Shown: positions 1 to 10,177, counted from the first letter of the stretch. The stretch: DNA of 64,000 nt from JBGPHT01 sp041484525 (GCA_041484525.1 JBGPHT010000025.1:1-64000); one strand, 5' to 3'. Translations and numbers: made by a program. Notes: generated by a model from the letters alone, not told the origin.

Positions 1-165
1 CTTCTTTGCTGAGCCGTACTAACCGCTTATACGTGCTCGGGTGCAATCGCAGCAATCGCGCAAGCATGGCCAACTCCTTCCTAAAAGAAGTATGCCACAC
101 TCTCTTGCTTTATGTCCCTTTAATTATGCGCGTCTGTATAGCAGCCCGTGGTAGCTCGGAGAGGC

Positions 166-2970
166 TCACCGGAAATTATCGACCAGCGTAATTTCGCTTC
201 CCGATGTGTCGGCCGACGTGTACAGAATGGACGCGCCGTCGCGGGAGACGCTCAATCCGGAGTCGGAAAAAAGAGGGCTGTGTTCGAATTGCGCCAGCCG
301 CCGGGTGCGGTGCGTGTTCAGGTCGAAAAGCTGAAGCACCCCGCCATCCGGTGTCGATGGCGTGACGAAGTAGAGTCCGTTATCGCGAACGCACCAGTAG
401 CCCCAATAGCCAGCCGGGAATGTATCGAGGACCGCCATCTCCTCGCCCGAGGGGGTCACCTTCCAGATCCCGGGTACATCCGGGCCTTTCGTGTAGAACA
501 AGGAGTTGCCGGGCGCGCGCTCCATCGCAAAGAATCCACCTTGATGGGTCACCTGTACGGGCTGGCTCTTGGTCTCGTCGGCATCCGCCGCGATTTTCCA
601 AACCTGATAGGTTCCGGTCCGATTGGAAGCGAAGTAAATCCACCGGCTGTCGTTCGACCACGAGGGAGTTACGTCGTCCGCGCCATCGAAGGTGACTCGC
701 CTGGCTGATCCGCCGCCCGCGGGAACAACAAAGATATCGGCATTGCCCACGGGGCGCGAATCGAAGGCGATGGATCGTCCATCGGGAGACCAGTGCGGGC
801 TGCCGGTAAGCGGTCCGCGGAAGTTGGTCAACTGCACGGGGTGCGACCCGTTGCTATCGCAAACCCAAATCTCGTTCCACCCCGAGCGGTCCGAGCGGAA
901 AGCGATCTGCGCGCCGTCGGGGGAAAATTGCGGGCTTCTATCTTCCCTCGTGGAGGCGATCAGCTTCGTGACTTCCCCGGCGCCATCGCTCGAGCCCAAG
1001 CGCATCAGCCAGATATTCGTATCCACGAACCAGTGCGAAAACGCGAGCCGTTGGCCGGTGCGCGCGATCGCCAGAAAATTAGCCCACACGCGCATGGACG
1101 GAATGGCCCGAGGCTGGCCGCCGCGCACGGGAGCGCGCCACAGGCCGGCGTCGTGGCCCCGATTCGAGGCAAAGACAATTTCACTGCCATCCGCGGTCCA
1201 CGCCTGCCCGCCGACCTCCTTGTTGTCGCGCGTCAGTCGCCGGGCCTCGCCGCCGGCGATCGGCACTACAAAAATATCGCTGACTCCCGAGCTGACGGTC
1301 CGCCTGAATGACAAGCTCTTCGAATCCGGAGCGAACGCCGGACCCGTGTCGCCCGTATTGGCGCTGGGAGGGTCGGTGAGCTTTCGCCGCTCGCCGGTTT
1401 CGGGCGAGACCAGGAAAATACTGAAGGGTTTCTCGGCACTCTCTTTGTCGACGACGGCCAGGTATTTTCCATCCGGCGACCAGTCAAGGTGACGGTCGTA
1501 AATATGCGCCAGCGGAAACGTGGAGGCGAACCTGGTGGCAGATCCTCCCGAGGCCGGCAGCACGAATATTCCGGCCTCGTCCGGAGGCGCCGCATAACGC
1601 AGGAACGCGACGCGCGAGCCATCAGGCGACCATGCCGGACTGCCCTCCGAACTGGGACTGGAGGTGAGCCGCAGCGGATCTCCTCCGCTGACGAGCTTCG
1701 CGTACAAATTGAAGACATCCCCTTTTCCGTTATTCCAAACGAATGCCAATCGAGTTCCGTCGGGTGAGAACGCAGGCTCGTATTGTCCGCCGGCGTAAGT
1801 CGTGAACGGCGTCATTTGCAGCGTGTCGTCCGGCTTCTTCCGCAGCGTCACGAGTATTCCGATGGCTACAACGAGAACCAGCGCAGATATCCATGGCACC
1901 GCCACACGGGAAAACAGGCGCGAGCCTGACCGCGATAGGAGCGGTGACGCGCTCTGCTCCGGCCCCGCTTCCGACTCGTGCAATTCGGCCGATTCCAACT
2001 GGCCCTTCAGGTCTGCGGCCGTCTGCCACCGGTGCTCCGGCTTCCTCGCCACGCACCGGCGGACGATGCGTGCCAGGGCAGGGGACACCTCATCCAAGGG
2101 TGAAGGGTCGCTGCGCAGCGCCTCTGCGATCGGCCGGGCCTCCGCACCGGCGAACGCCTTCTTTCCCGTCGCCATTTCATACAGCACCAGCCCCAGCGCG
2201 AAAATGTCTGTCCGCGCGTCGCACTCGGCTCCCTCCAACTGCTCGGGCGCCATGTAACCTGGGGTCCCCATGACGGCGCCGCGGCCCGCCTGGGTCTCCT
2301 CCGATCGAACGTCGGGGCGCTCGGCGAACTTCGCCATCCCGAAGTCGAGCACCTTGATGCCCGCTTCCGTGATCATGATGTTGGCGGGTTTCAAATCGCG
2401 GTGGACAATCCCGCGCGCGTGCGCCGCCGCCAGGGCACCGGCGATCTGCGCTCCATAGCGCAGCGTAAGATCCAGGGAAAGCGCGCCGTTTCGCACCCGG
2501 GCCGCGAGCGTATCGCCCTCGACCAGTTCCATCACCAGGTAATTCGATCCCACGTCGTAGAGGGTGCAAATGTGCGGATGGTTCAACGCCGAAATGGTGC
2601 GCGCCTCGCCCTCGAAGTGCCCGCCAAATCGCGCCGCGGCGATCTTGACGGCCACCGGGCGATCGAGGCGCGTATCGATCGCCCGGTAGACCCTCGCCAT
2701 GCCGCCCTTACCCAACGGGCCGACGATCTCGTACGGTCCGAGGCGCGTGCCCGCCGTGACAACCGTACTTCCGTCGGCCAGTCCGAACGCCATCTCATCT
2801 GCCAGGCTGGCCGTGGGTTGCGCGCTGTGCGAGAGCAGCGTTTCCACTTCCTGGCGCAGGTCGGTGTCGTCTCCGCAGGCTTTGGCCAGAAACGCGTCCC
2901 GCTCGCCCGACGGCTGTTCGACAGTCGCCAGATAGAGTTGCTCGATTTGCCGCAGGCGTTCGGGATTCAT
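166..2970 (-). CDS. Membrane Ser/Thr protein kinase with C-terminal TolB/WD40-like beta-propeller
   Basis: PknB-type receptor kinase of 934 residues. The kinase domain spans about residues 78-345: glycine loop GKGGMARVY (87-95), ATP lysine K109, HRDLKPAN (190-197), DFG (209-211) and GYMAPEQ. A single membrane segment follows (about 362-384). The remaining 540 residues hold at least eight FSPDG-type PD40 repeats, predicted to form an extracytoplasmic sensor propeller. Residues 1-70 are a helical N-terminal stretch common to acidobacterial kinases of this class. It starts 31 bp downstream of the GH5 gene on the same strand, so co-transcription is possible. The ribosome site at the chosen ATG is weak. 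The ligand is unknown. Confidence 0.93.
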   Translation of the reverse strand: MNPERLRQIEQLYLATVEQPSGERDAFLAKACGDDTDLRQEVETLLSHSAQPTASLADEMAFGLADGSTVVTAGTRLGPYEIVGPLGKGGMARVYRAIDTRLDRPVAVKIAAARFGGHFEGEARTISALNHPHICTLYDVGSNYLVMELVEGDTLAARVRNGALSLDLTLRYGAQIAGALAAAHARGIVHRDLKPANIMITEAGIKVLDFGMAKFAERPDVRSEETQAGRGAVMGTPGYMAPEQLEGAECDARTDIFALGLVLYEMATGKKAFAGAEARPIAEALRSDPSPLDEVSPALARIVRRCVARKPEHRWQTAADLKGQLESAELHESEAGPEQSASPLLSRSGSRLFSRVAVPWISALVLVVAIGILVTLRKKPDDTLQMTPFTTYAGGQYEPAFSPDGTRLAFVWNNGKGDVFNLYAKLVSGGDPLRLTSSPSSEGSPAWSPDGSRVAFLRYAAPPDEAGIFVLPASGGSATRFASTFPLAHIYDRHLDWSPDGKYLAVVDKESAEKPFSIFLVSPETGERRKLTDPPSANTGDTGPAFAPDSKSLSFRRTVSSGVSDIFVVPIAGGEARRLTRDNKEVGGQAWTADGSEIVFASNRGHDAGLWRAPVRGGQPRAIPSMRVWANFLAIARTGQRLAFSHWFVDTNIWLMRLGSSDGAGEVTKLIASTREDRSPQFSPDGAQIAFRSDRSGWNEIWVCDSNGSHPVQLTNFRGPLTGSPHWSPDGRSIAFDSRPVGNADIFVVPAGGGSARRVTFDGADDVTPSWSNDSRWIYFASNRTGTYQVWKIAADADETKSQPVQVTHQGGFFAMERAPGNSLFYTKGPDVPGIWKVTPSGEEMAVLDTFPAGYWGYWCVRDNGLYFVTPSTPDGGVLQLFDLNTHRTRRLAQFEHSPLFSDSGLSVSRDGASILYTSADTSGSEITLVDNFR

Positions 2971-3001
2971 TGCTGCGGTCCGCAGTCCGCCGTCTCACAT
3001 C

Positions 3002-4111
3002 TTACGTCACAAACCCCTGCGCGTGAGCCAGAATTACCGCAGCTTCGGGATCGCCCGCGATGACATAGCCGTCCGGATCGTAGGGCTGATCGTTGCTTTT
3101 CGGCAGTCCGATCATCCATACGAGAGCGCCGGCGGCGCCCGAGGCGGTAACCTCCTGCAGCCAATCGCGGTACAACGCCGCGCGGTCGTTGGAATTCTGA
3201 ATGCCGCCCTGCCCAATGCGCGCGCCGTACTCCTCGAGCACCGCCGGCTTGTTGGCGCGGGCTCCGGCGGCGACGTGCTCGCGAATCCAACCGCTGCCGA
3301 AATTGCGCAGGTCGCCGCCTCCGGCCATATCCGCGTACATGTGGAAGGTGCCGAAATCCACCGGACCCACGCCCAGGAATCGTTCGTAGCTCGCGCCGTG
3401 CGATCCGTTGAACAGGGCATTATTCCCCGCCTGGTTATGGTGAAAGAAGCCTTCGTCGCCGACGGCAATCAGATGCTTGCTGTCGCGCGAACGAATGAGC
3501 GTGGCCATCTCCCAGATCCAGGACACGAGGATGTCCTCGCCGTCGGCGATCGGCGTGCCGTCGTCGGTTTCGCAGCGCGTCTCGTTGCCGAGCTCCCACG
3601 CCAGGATCGCCGGCTCCTCGGCGTAGATTCGATGCGTCAGGGGGTTTTCGCGCATGAGCAACTGTTCCACCCACTGCCAGTAAGCGGCGCGGCAGCGGCC
3701 GTCGCGATAGAACTGGTCCCTGCCTTTGAGGTTGAACCAGTTGCAGTATGCCGACATGCCGCCAAATGCGGGCCACTGGTCGGTCAGGGGAATGATCAGC
3801 CGGATTCCGCGCTGTTCGGCCAGGAAGATCGCCTGGTCCAGGCGGGCGAGGCCATCGGGACCGTCGTGAAAATCGGGCACCCCACGAGCGTTGTTGAAGA
3901 AATGGAAGTAGACGTTCGAGTCCGGCTTCTGCTCGAAGAATCCCCAGATGCGGAGCACATTCAACTGCATCGCCACGGCCAGATCGAGTACGGAATCGAT
4001 GGCCGGCTGATTGACGAACCCGAGATAGTAGACGTTGGCGCCTGCCATCCGAAAGCGCTGTCCATTCAGAACGAATTGCTGGCCGTTTCTTTCGACGAAA
4101 CCGGAAACCAT
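3002..4111 (-). CDS. Glycoside hydrolase family 5-like (beta-mannanase/cellulase clan) protein
   Basis: A 369-residue (beta/alpha)8-type glycosidase. Visible GH5 landmarks are NVLRIWGF near residue 51, the acid/base motif WELGNE with E177, HMYADM near 257, and the nucleophile motif VLEEYG with E294 followed by YG. The start is ATG 4111, with AAGGGAG eight bases upstream. No signal peptide is seen: the protein begins directly with the FVERNGQQFVLNG sandwich strand, so it is predicted cytoplasmic or exported by another route. The arrangement recalls GH5 endo-mannanase-like enzymes, but the substrate cannot be read from sequence. The propeller kinase lies immediately downstream. Confidence 0.85.
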   Translation of the reverse strand: MVSGFVERNGQQFVLNGQRFRMAGANVYYLGFVNQPAIDSVLDLAVAMQLNVLRIWGFFEQKPDSNVYFHFFNNARGVPDFHDGPDGLARLDQAIFLAEQRGIRLIIPLTDQWPAFGGMSAYCNWFNLKGRDQFYRDGRCRAAYWQWVEQLLMRENPLTHRIYAEEPAILAWELGNETRCETDDGTPIADGEDILVSWIWEMATLIRSRDSKHLIAVGDEGFFHHNQAGNNALFNGSHGASYERFLGVGPVDFGTFHMYADMAGGGDLRNFGSGWIREHVAAGARANKPAVLEEYGARIGQGGIQNSNDRAALYRDWLQEVTASGAAGALVWMIGLPKSNDQPYDPDGYVIAGDPEAAVILAHAQGFVT

Positions 4112-4202
4112 GGTCCACGCTCCCTTGAAAATGTGAGGAACAATCCATGTCAGTATATCCGGACGGCGTCCTGTAATAACTATTAAACAAAGCTACCGAA
4201 AA

Positions 4203-4231
4203 TGGACTTGCTCCAGTCTCACGCATATAAT
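4203..4231 (+). promoter_or_regulatory. Candidate sigma70 promoter for the interrupted TonB receptor
   Basis: A perfect -10 TATAAT (4226-4231) is preceded at 17 bp by TGGACT (4203-4208), a 4/6 match to the -35 consensus. It sits about 100 bases upstream of the GTG start at 4331. A small GC hairpin (GCGGCT/AGCCGC near 4280) lies in the predicted leader. Confidence 0.45.
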
Positions 4232-4330
4232 CCGAACCAGAGATGTCGTCCCTATGTCGGGGTCCAGGTTAAGGCGGGCGGCTGAGCAGCCGCGCGCTAC
4301 GGCATAATTCTGCAAATACTTGGAGGGGAC

Positions 4331-7300
4331 GTGGTTTTCAAATCACACGCGTTGCTCGCTATTTCTCTGTCCTTTTCCGCTACTATTGCCGGATACGGCC
4401 AGAGCGTCCGAGGCACAATTCTGGGCACGGTCACCGATCCATCGGGCGCCGTCGTCCGCGGCGCCAAGGGAACGGCGCGTCAAATCGCCACCGGCCTTAC
4501 CCGCGCGGAACTCAGCAACGGCGAAGGCGAATATTCCATTCCGCAGCTTCCCGTGGGGGAATACGCTCTCACCGTGGAACAGTCCGGCTTCAAGAAGACG
4601 GAGCGTACCGGCATCGAACTGCGCGTCGACGACCGGCTTCGCATTGACTTCGCGCTGGCCGTCGGCCAGGTGAACGAGACCGTCGCGGTCGAGGCCGCTG
4701 CTCCTGTGGTGAATACCGATTCTTCCACCGTGGTAACGTGGTCGACAACAAGAAGGTGACCGAGCTGCCGTTGAACGGCCGCAACTTCCCGCAGCTCAAC
4801 CTGCTGGTTCCCGGCGCCAACCAGGGCGTGAAGGGTTCGCAAAACCAGACGCAGGGCGGCTCCATCACGGTTAACGGCGCGCGCGAGCAGTCCAACAACT
4901 TCTTGCTCGACGGGATGGACAACAACGACCTCGCGATCAATCAATACGCCGTCGCCATCTCCACCGAAGCTATGCAGGAGTTCAAGGTGCAGGCGAGCAC
5001 TTACTCGGCGGAATTCGGGCGCAGCCCCGGCGCGCAGATCAACATCGCCACTAAGGCCGGAACCAACTAACTCCACGGGGTTGTCTACGAATACCTGCGC
5101 AACAACGTTCTCGACGCCAAGAATTTCTTCGACCGCCCCGGCCCTATTCCGGGATACAAGCGGAACCAATACGGCGCGTCACTCGGCGGCCCGATCAAGC
5201 AGAACAAGACATTCTACTTTGGAAATTTCGAAGGCGCGCGTATCCGGCAGGGCATCACCAAGGTGGCCACCGAGCCGACCGCGGCTATGAAGGACGGCAA
5301 CTTCTCGGCGATCCCGACCATCATCTACGATCCGTCGTCGCTCCAGCCCGTCAACGGCGTGCTGGCGCGCACGCCGTTCGCGGGCAACAGCATACCCGCG
5401 AATCAGATCTCGCAGGCAGGTCGCAACGTGGTGGCTCTCTACCCGAATCCCAACGGGCCGGGCACCTCCACTGCCAACGGACTCTTCACTTCGAGTCCCA
5501 CCAAGACGCAGAACTTCGACCAGTTCACCGTCCGCGTCGATCATCGCTTCAACGACAACAACACCTTGTTCGGCCGCTACAGCTACAGCAAGGAAGACCG
5601 TTTCGATACTTTCGATTCCTTCTGCGCCGGTGCTAACAACGTCCCCGGCTTCGGCTGCAACACGCTGAACGGCGGCCAGCAGGCCGTGGTGGATTACATT
5701 CGCCTGCTTGGCGCCAATAAGGTGAACGAAGCGCGCATGTCCTTCACTCGAGTTCGCGGCGGCATCTTCCAGCAGAACCTGGGCAACGATATTTCCACCC
5801 GGCTCGGCATCGCCGGCACCGGCCGCAGCCCGCTCGATTTCGGCGTGCCCTTAATCAACGCCACCGGCTACGACCGACTCGGCGAGGCTACCAACCTGCC
5901 GCAAGACCGGCACGACAACACCTACGAGTGGGCCGATTCGCTTTCCTGGACCACGGGCCGCCACACGGTGAAGTTCGGCGCCGAGATCCGCCACTTCCAG
6001 GAAAACTTCCTCTTCGATTCGAGCGCCCGCGGCACCCTGAACTTTACGCCGTTTTACACAGCGCAGGTGTCGACCACGGCCTCGGGAGTCGTCAACGCCG
6101 TGACGGGTACGGGAAACGCCATCGCCGACCTGCTGCTCGGATTCCCCAACACCGCGAGCGTCAGCCGCTCGTTCGCCGGGATCGGCGCCAACACTGTCGC
6201 CGGTCTGCGCCAGACATCGACCAATCTGTTCATGCAGGATGATTTCCGCGTGCTCAAGAACCTCACGCTCAACGTGGGCCTTCGCTGGGAGTACAACGCG
6301 CCCACCGTCGACAAGTACAACCACCTGGCCACGTTCGATCCCAATTTCCCCAGCAGCACGCCGCTGCCCTATCTGCGGATCTCGACCCCGGACAAGCAGA
6401 ATGTCTACGAATCGTCGAAGCGGGAATTCTCACCGCGCTTCGGTTTCGCCTGGACTCCGTTCGGGCCCAAGACCGTAATCCGCGGCGGGTACGGGTTCTT
6501 CTGGGACATTAAAATCTTGAATGTGATTCTGAACTCGAATCTCACCGCGCCCTTCCTGACGGGCTTCACCTTCAACCAGAGCACGAACGGGATTCCGAAC
6601 ATCAGCCTGGCCAATCCCTATGGCGGCAGCTCGGGCGCGCCCGCGATTCCCAATGCTTCGTGGGTCGAGAACCCGTTCCGCGACGGCTACGTGCAGCAAT
6701 GGGGATTCAATATTCAGCGCGAACTCACGTCTTCGATGGGTGTGACCGCAGGCTACGTCGGATCGAAGGGCACTCACCTCGATAGGGCCTACGATTACAA
6801 CGAGCCTTTCCCTACGCCTTCGTTCACGCAGTCCCTTCGCAAGTACCCGCAGTACGCAGCCATCAACGTGCGCTCGGCCAGCGCGTCGTCCGTCTACCAC
6901 TCGCTCCAGCTCAGCTTTGAAAAGCGCTTCTCGAAAGGCCTCAGCTTCCTGAGTGCTTATACGTTTTCGAAGTCGATCGACGACGGATCGCTGTGGAATG
7001 GCTCCGCCGTCGCCGTCACCAACTTCCGCCTGGAGCGCGGGCCTTCGACCTTCGACACACGCCACCGCTTTATCACCAGCTACACCTACGATCTGCCGTA
7101 CGGCCACGGCCGCCCGTTCGGGTCTTCGAGTTCTGCGGTGGTGAACGCGCTGCTCGGCGGATGGCAGACCAACGGCATCGTGACGATCCAGACCGGGAAT
7201 CCGCTGGACCCGACCACCGGGCTGCAGCTTTCCGGCACGCAGACCGGCACGCGTCCGGACGTCACGTGCAATCCGAACGATTTCACGCACGATCCGGCGA

Positions 7301-7608
7301 AGTGGTTCAACACATCGTGCTTCAACAACAATTTCATCGGCCGCTATGGCACTTCGGGCCGCAACATCATTTTCGGCGCGCCGACCCACGATTTCGATTT
7401 CGCCATGTTGAAGAAATTTACGCTCGCCAGGGAATCGCGCTACCTGCAATTCCGCTCCGAGATCTTCAACCTCTTCAATCACCCGAACTTCGATAATCCG
7501 AACGTGACCGATACCAGCTCGACGTTCGGCAAGATCACCTCCGCCGGCGTGCAGGACGTCCGCGCCAGTTCCCGCCAGATTCAGTTCGCGCTGCGGCTCG
7601 TCTTCTAA
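4331..7608 (+). pseudogene. Interrupted Oar-like TonB-dependent receptor (frameshift plus in-frame TAA)
   Basis: Pieced together, this is an Oar-type outer-membrane receptor of about 1,090 residues: signal peptide, carboxypeptidase-regulatory domain (GTVTDPSGAVVRGA), plug (VTELPLNGRNFPQLN, FLLDGMDNND), then a beta-barrel ending in RLVF. The GTG start at 4331 follows a GGAGGGG ribosome site. Two lesions break it. Near 4731-4734 one base is missing: adding a G to the GG run restores STVGNVVDNKKV. At 5068-5070 a TAA replaces a sense codon inside KAGTN-LHGVVYEYLRNN, after which the same frame stays open to 7608. An internal start at 5263 would lack the signal and plug, so no functional product is expected as written. 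Real decay or sequence error are both possible. Confidence 0.85.
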
Positions 7609-7613
7609 TTGCG

Positions 7614-7632
7614 GGGCAGGTACTGCCTGCCC
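7614..7632 (+). terminator. Weak hairpin after the TonB receptor reading frame
   Basis: GGGCAGG (7614-7620) pairs perfectly with CCTGCCC (7626-7632) across a five-base loop, six bases after the stop codon at 7608. Only a short pyrimidine tract (TCCTTT) follows, so intrinsic termination would be inefficient. It may equally be a leader hairpin of the amidase gene. Confidence 0.35.
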
Positions 7633-7659
7633 TCCTTTGCATGTAAAATAGACCCTCAA

Positions 7660-9387
7660 ATGAAACGAGCGCTCCTGGTTTTTTCCATCGCTGCGGTTCT
7701 GGTCCTACTGCTGCACGCGCAGACGAAGGCTCCCTTCAACGTGGTCGAAGCCACCATCCCCCAGATGCGCGCGGCACTCAAGGAAGGCCGCGTCACGTCG
7801 CGCGAGCTGGTCACCCTCTATCTCGCCCGCATCGGCATGTATGACGCCAAGCTCCACGCCGTCATCACGGCGAATCCGCACGCCCTCGACGAAGCCGCCG
7901 AGCGCGATCGCGAGTTGGCGCAAGGCCGCGTCCGCGGCCCGCTCCACGGCATTCCAATCGCGCTCAAGGACAACGTCCTCACGCACGACATTGTGACCAC
8001 CGGCGGCGCTCTCGCCTTCGATGGCTTCGTGCCGCCCTATGACGCCACGCTGGTCAAGAACCTGCGCGATGCGGGCGCCGTCATCATCGCCAAGACCGGT
8101 CTGTCGGAGCTAGCCAACTGGGTGGCGGGTGCGCCCACCCCCATGCCCGGGAATTACAACGCCGTCCGCGGCTTCGGCTTCAATCCCTACGATCCACGCC
8201 GCGACCCGCGCGATGCCACCGACGACGGCCGCCCCGCGCTGACCACCGGCGGCTCCAGCTCCGGCATCGGCACGGCCGCCAATTTCTGGGCCGGCAATGT
8301 GGGCACCGAAACCTCGGGGTCCATTCTCAGCCCGTCGAATCAGAACATGCTCGCGGCCATCAAACCCACCGTCGGCCGCATCAGCCGCTACGGCGTGATC
8401 CCCATCACCGCCGACCAGGACACCGCTGGCCCCATGGCCAAAACGGTTACCGACGCCGCGATCCTGTTCGGCGCACTCGAAAGCGCTGCGCCCGACCCGA
8501 ATGATCCCGCCACCTCGAAATGCACGCCGCCGCCCGGCCGCGACTATACGCGCTTCCTCAAAGCAGATGGACTGAAAGGCGCTCGCATCGGTGTCCCGCG
8601 CGCATCCTTCTATGAGCGCGCCACACCCCCCGGCGGCGCCGCGCTCTCCGGAGGCCGCGGCGGCCGTGGCGGCGGCGATCCACTGACTCCCGAGCAGGCG
8701 CGCGCGATGACCGAAGCCATCGACATCCTTAAGCAGCAGGGCGCCATCATTGTCGACCCTGCCGACATCCCCAGCATCGTCACCCAGGACCCCGACAAAA
8801 GTTTCCTGCTGTGGAACCAATGCGGCGGTCTGAACAACGTCAAGGGGAAGGATGCCAATTGCTCCGTGGTCCTGAAATATGGGATGAAGCGCGACTTCAA
8901 CAAATTCCTCGCCACGCTCGGCGCATCGGCGCCTGTCAAGACGCTCACCGAGCTGCGCGAGTGGAACATCACGCACATCACCCCCGGCGCCATTCGCTAC
9001 GGTCAATCGCAGCTCGACATCTCCGACGAAATGGACGTGGAGGCCGACCGCGCCCGCTACGAGCACGATCGCGCGAAGGACATCGAGCTCGCCGGGACGA
9101 ACGGTATCGACGAGGTGATGAAGGTCCACAACCTGGACGCGATACTATTCCCCGGCGCGAGCGGCGCCGCCATCGCCGCCAAGCCCGGATACCCGACCGT
9201 CATCGTGCCCTTCGCGATGGTGCCCAACGCGCCGACCCCGCCGTTCCCGCCCGGCTTCGATGCGCGGCCTGCTCCGTTCGGCGTCAGCTTCACGGGCATG
9301 GCCTACAGCGAGCCGCGGCTGCTCGAGCTGGCTTACGCTTTCGAGCAAGCTACCAAACGACGCGTGCCGCCTCCATCGGCGCCTTGA
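7660..9387 (+). CDS. Secreted amidase-signature family amidohydrolase
   Basis: A 575-residue enzyme with an N-terminal signal peptide (MKRALLVFSIAAVLVLLLHA, then Q). It carries the amidase-signature Ser-cisSer-Lys machinery: K103 in ALKDNV, the GGSSSG loop at 197-202 and the nucleophile S221 in TETSGSI. The family hydrolyses carboxamides and is related to peptide amidases and Glu-tRNA amidotransferase subunit A. The signal peptide and the absence of gatB/gatC nearby argue against the tRNA enzyme. The ATG at 7660 was preferred over an in-frame start at 7609 because it places the signal peptide at the terminus. A glycine-rich insert (near residues 325-340) is unusual. The natural substrate is unknown. 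Confidence 0.9.
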   Translation: MKRALLVFSIAAVLVLLLHAQTKAPFNVVEATIPQMRAALKEGRVTSRELVTLYLARIGMYDAKLHAVITANPHALDEAAERDRELAQGRVRGPLHGIPIALKDNVLTHDIVTTGGALAFDGFVPPYDATLVKNLRDAGAVIIAKTGLSELANWVAGAPTPMPGNYNAVRGFGFNPYDPRRDPRDATDDGRPALTTGGSSSGIGTAANFWAGNVGTETSGSILSPSNQNMLAAIKPTVGRISRYGVIPITADQDTAGPMAKTVTDAAILFGALESAAPDPNDPATSKCTPPPGRDYTRFLKADGLKGARIGVPRASFYERATPPGGAALSGGRGGRGGGDPLTPEQARAMTEAIDILKQQGAIIVDPADIPSIVTQDPDKSFLLWNQCGGLNNVKGKDANCSVVLKYGMKRDFNKFLATLGASAPVKTLTELREWNITHITPGAIRYGQSQLDISDEMDVEADRARYEHDRAKDIELAGTNGIDEVMKVHNLDAILFPGASGAAIAAKPGYPTVIVPFAMVPNAPTPPFPPGFDARPAPFGVSFTGMAYSEPRLLELAYAFEQATKRRVPPPSAP

Positions 9388-9401
9388 ACGAGGGCACAGC
9401 G

Positions 9402-9536
9402 GTGCGAGTGATTGTGCTGTTCGACTCCGGCGAAGACGAAGCTTGGCGTCAATTGAGCTTCGAACGCTTTACCGCCTCTTATGCTGAAGAGGATTCCGTA
9501 TACGAGCAACTCCTAGATGGACCTTCGCCTCGGTGA
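9402..9536 (+). CDS. Small acidic ORF, candidate antitoxin partner of the MazF-like gene
   Basis: A 44-residue frame beginning VRVIVLFDSG and rich in acidic residues (GEDEAWRQLSFE, YAEEDSVYEQLL). GTG 9402 is chosen because GAGGG lies seven bases upstream; a TTG at 9384 is an alternative. It overlaps the start of the MazF-like frame at 9517 by 20 bases, the usual antitoxin-toxin layout. I do not recognise a DNA-binding fold, so the antitoxin role rests on position, size and charge only. Confidence 0.5.
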   Translation: MRVIVLFDSGEDEAWRQLSFERFTASYAEEDSVYEQLLDGPSPR

Positions 9537-9862
9537 TATCGTTCTGATCGAAGTCCGGTTCCATCAGGCAGAGGGGCCAAGGTCAGACCAGCAATCGTCG
9601 TTCTGGATCCGGGTGATGCCGACGTCGCCGCCGTGCCGGTTACGTCCCGCTCTCGCGCGGCCGAATTTGATTGGGCAATTACCGGGTGGCAAGCGGTTGG
9701 CCTGAACGTGCCGTCGGTTGCTCGAATCCACAAGATCGGTGTCGTCTCGAAGGCCGGTGTTCGCCGCATCGTGGGCAGGGGGCCTGCGGAAGACCTAATT
9801 GCTTTCCGTGCGGTCTTGTGCCGTGCCTTTTGTCCGAGTCCGAATAATCTGCCGTTTTCGTA
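9517..9862 (+). pseudogene. MazF/PemK-like endoribonuclease toxin, frameshifted
   Basis: The first frame reads MDLRLGDIVLIEVRFHQAEG, matching the opening beta-strand of MazF/PemK toxins. The family continues in another frame with AKVRPAIVVLDPGDADVAAV, PVTSRSR and VPSVARIHKIGVVSK, the usual RPA(I/V)V core and second RNA-binding strand. Adding one G to the GGGG run at 9573-9576 joins them. The C-terminal frame stays open to 10076, but residues past the FRAVLCRAF segment do not look like the family and lie opposite another remnant. The end given here is therefore where similarity fades, not a stop codon. As written the toxin is inactive. Confidence 0.65.
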
Positions 9863-9979
9863 CTGTGAACTGAGAATAGAGGCCGAGGGCGCGAGGGACC
9901 AACCCGAGAAGCGGCGCGGGCGAACCAGTCTCCGCCCGCTGCGATTCCCCTCAGCCATTCATGGTGGTCGATGCTTCTC

Positions 9980-10177
9980 TCAGAGCGAGCGTAGGAAGTC
10001 CAAGATCGCTTGTTGGTCGTTGGGCGGCAAAGCGTTGAACCGGCGGATCACTGCGGTAGCTTCGGAAGCCGGATAGCCGCGGTCGCGGTTGGCAAAGTTC
10101 CGATCGCCCGGGTTATCGTCGCCGCTGCTCGAGTCTGAGTGCCCGGAATTGGCAGCGTTCTTTGTACGAAACGTCAC
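9980..10177 (-). pseudogene. C-terminal remnant resembling a di-haem cytochrome oxidoreductase
   Basis: A 65-residue frame ending in AVIRRFNALPPNDQQAILDFLRSL. This resembles the extreme C-terminus of di-haem thiol-oxidoreductase/peroxidase-like cytochromes (DUF1111 type), where an RF-LP-DQ-A-LDFL-SL helix follows the last haem. No CxxCH motif or upstream domain remains. It lies 18 bp downstream of the TPR kinase on the same strand, next to the degraded MazF-like gene, suggesting a deletion junction. The family assignment is from recall of the tail motif only. Confidence 0.4.

Noticed and set aside
1..165. Stretch beginning GCTGAGCCGTACTAACCG, reminiscent of the 3' end of 23S rRNA
   Set aside because: Several bases of the conserved terminus are missing, and no 5S rRNA or tRNA follows in the next 130 bases. 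I see nothing supportable in this stretch.
4262..4300. GC hairpin upstream of the TonB receptor as a terminator or riboswitch
   Set aside because: The stem is only six pairs, with no U-run and no recognisable aptamer features.
5068..5070. Recoding (stop read-through) of the TAA in the TonB receptor
   Set aside because: TAA is not a known selenocysteine or pyrrolysine codon, and the gene has a second, independent frameshift.
9863..10076. C-terminal extension of the MazF-like frame
   Set aside because: No family resemblance, and partly opposite the cytochrome remnant; more likely read-through after loss of the true stop.
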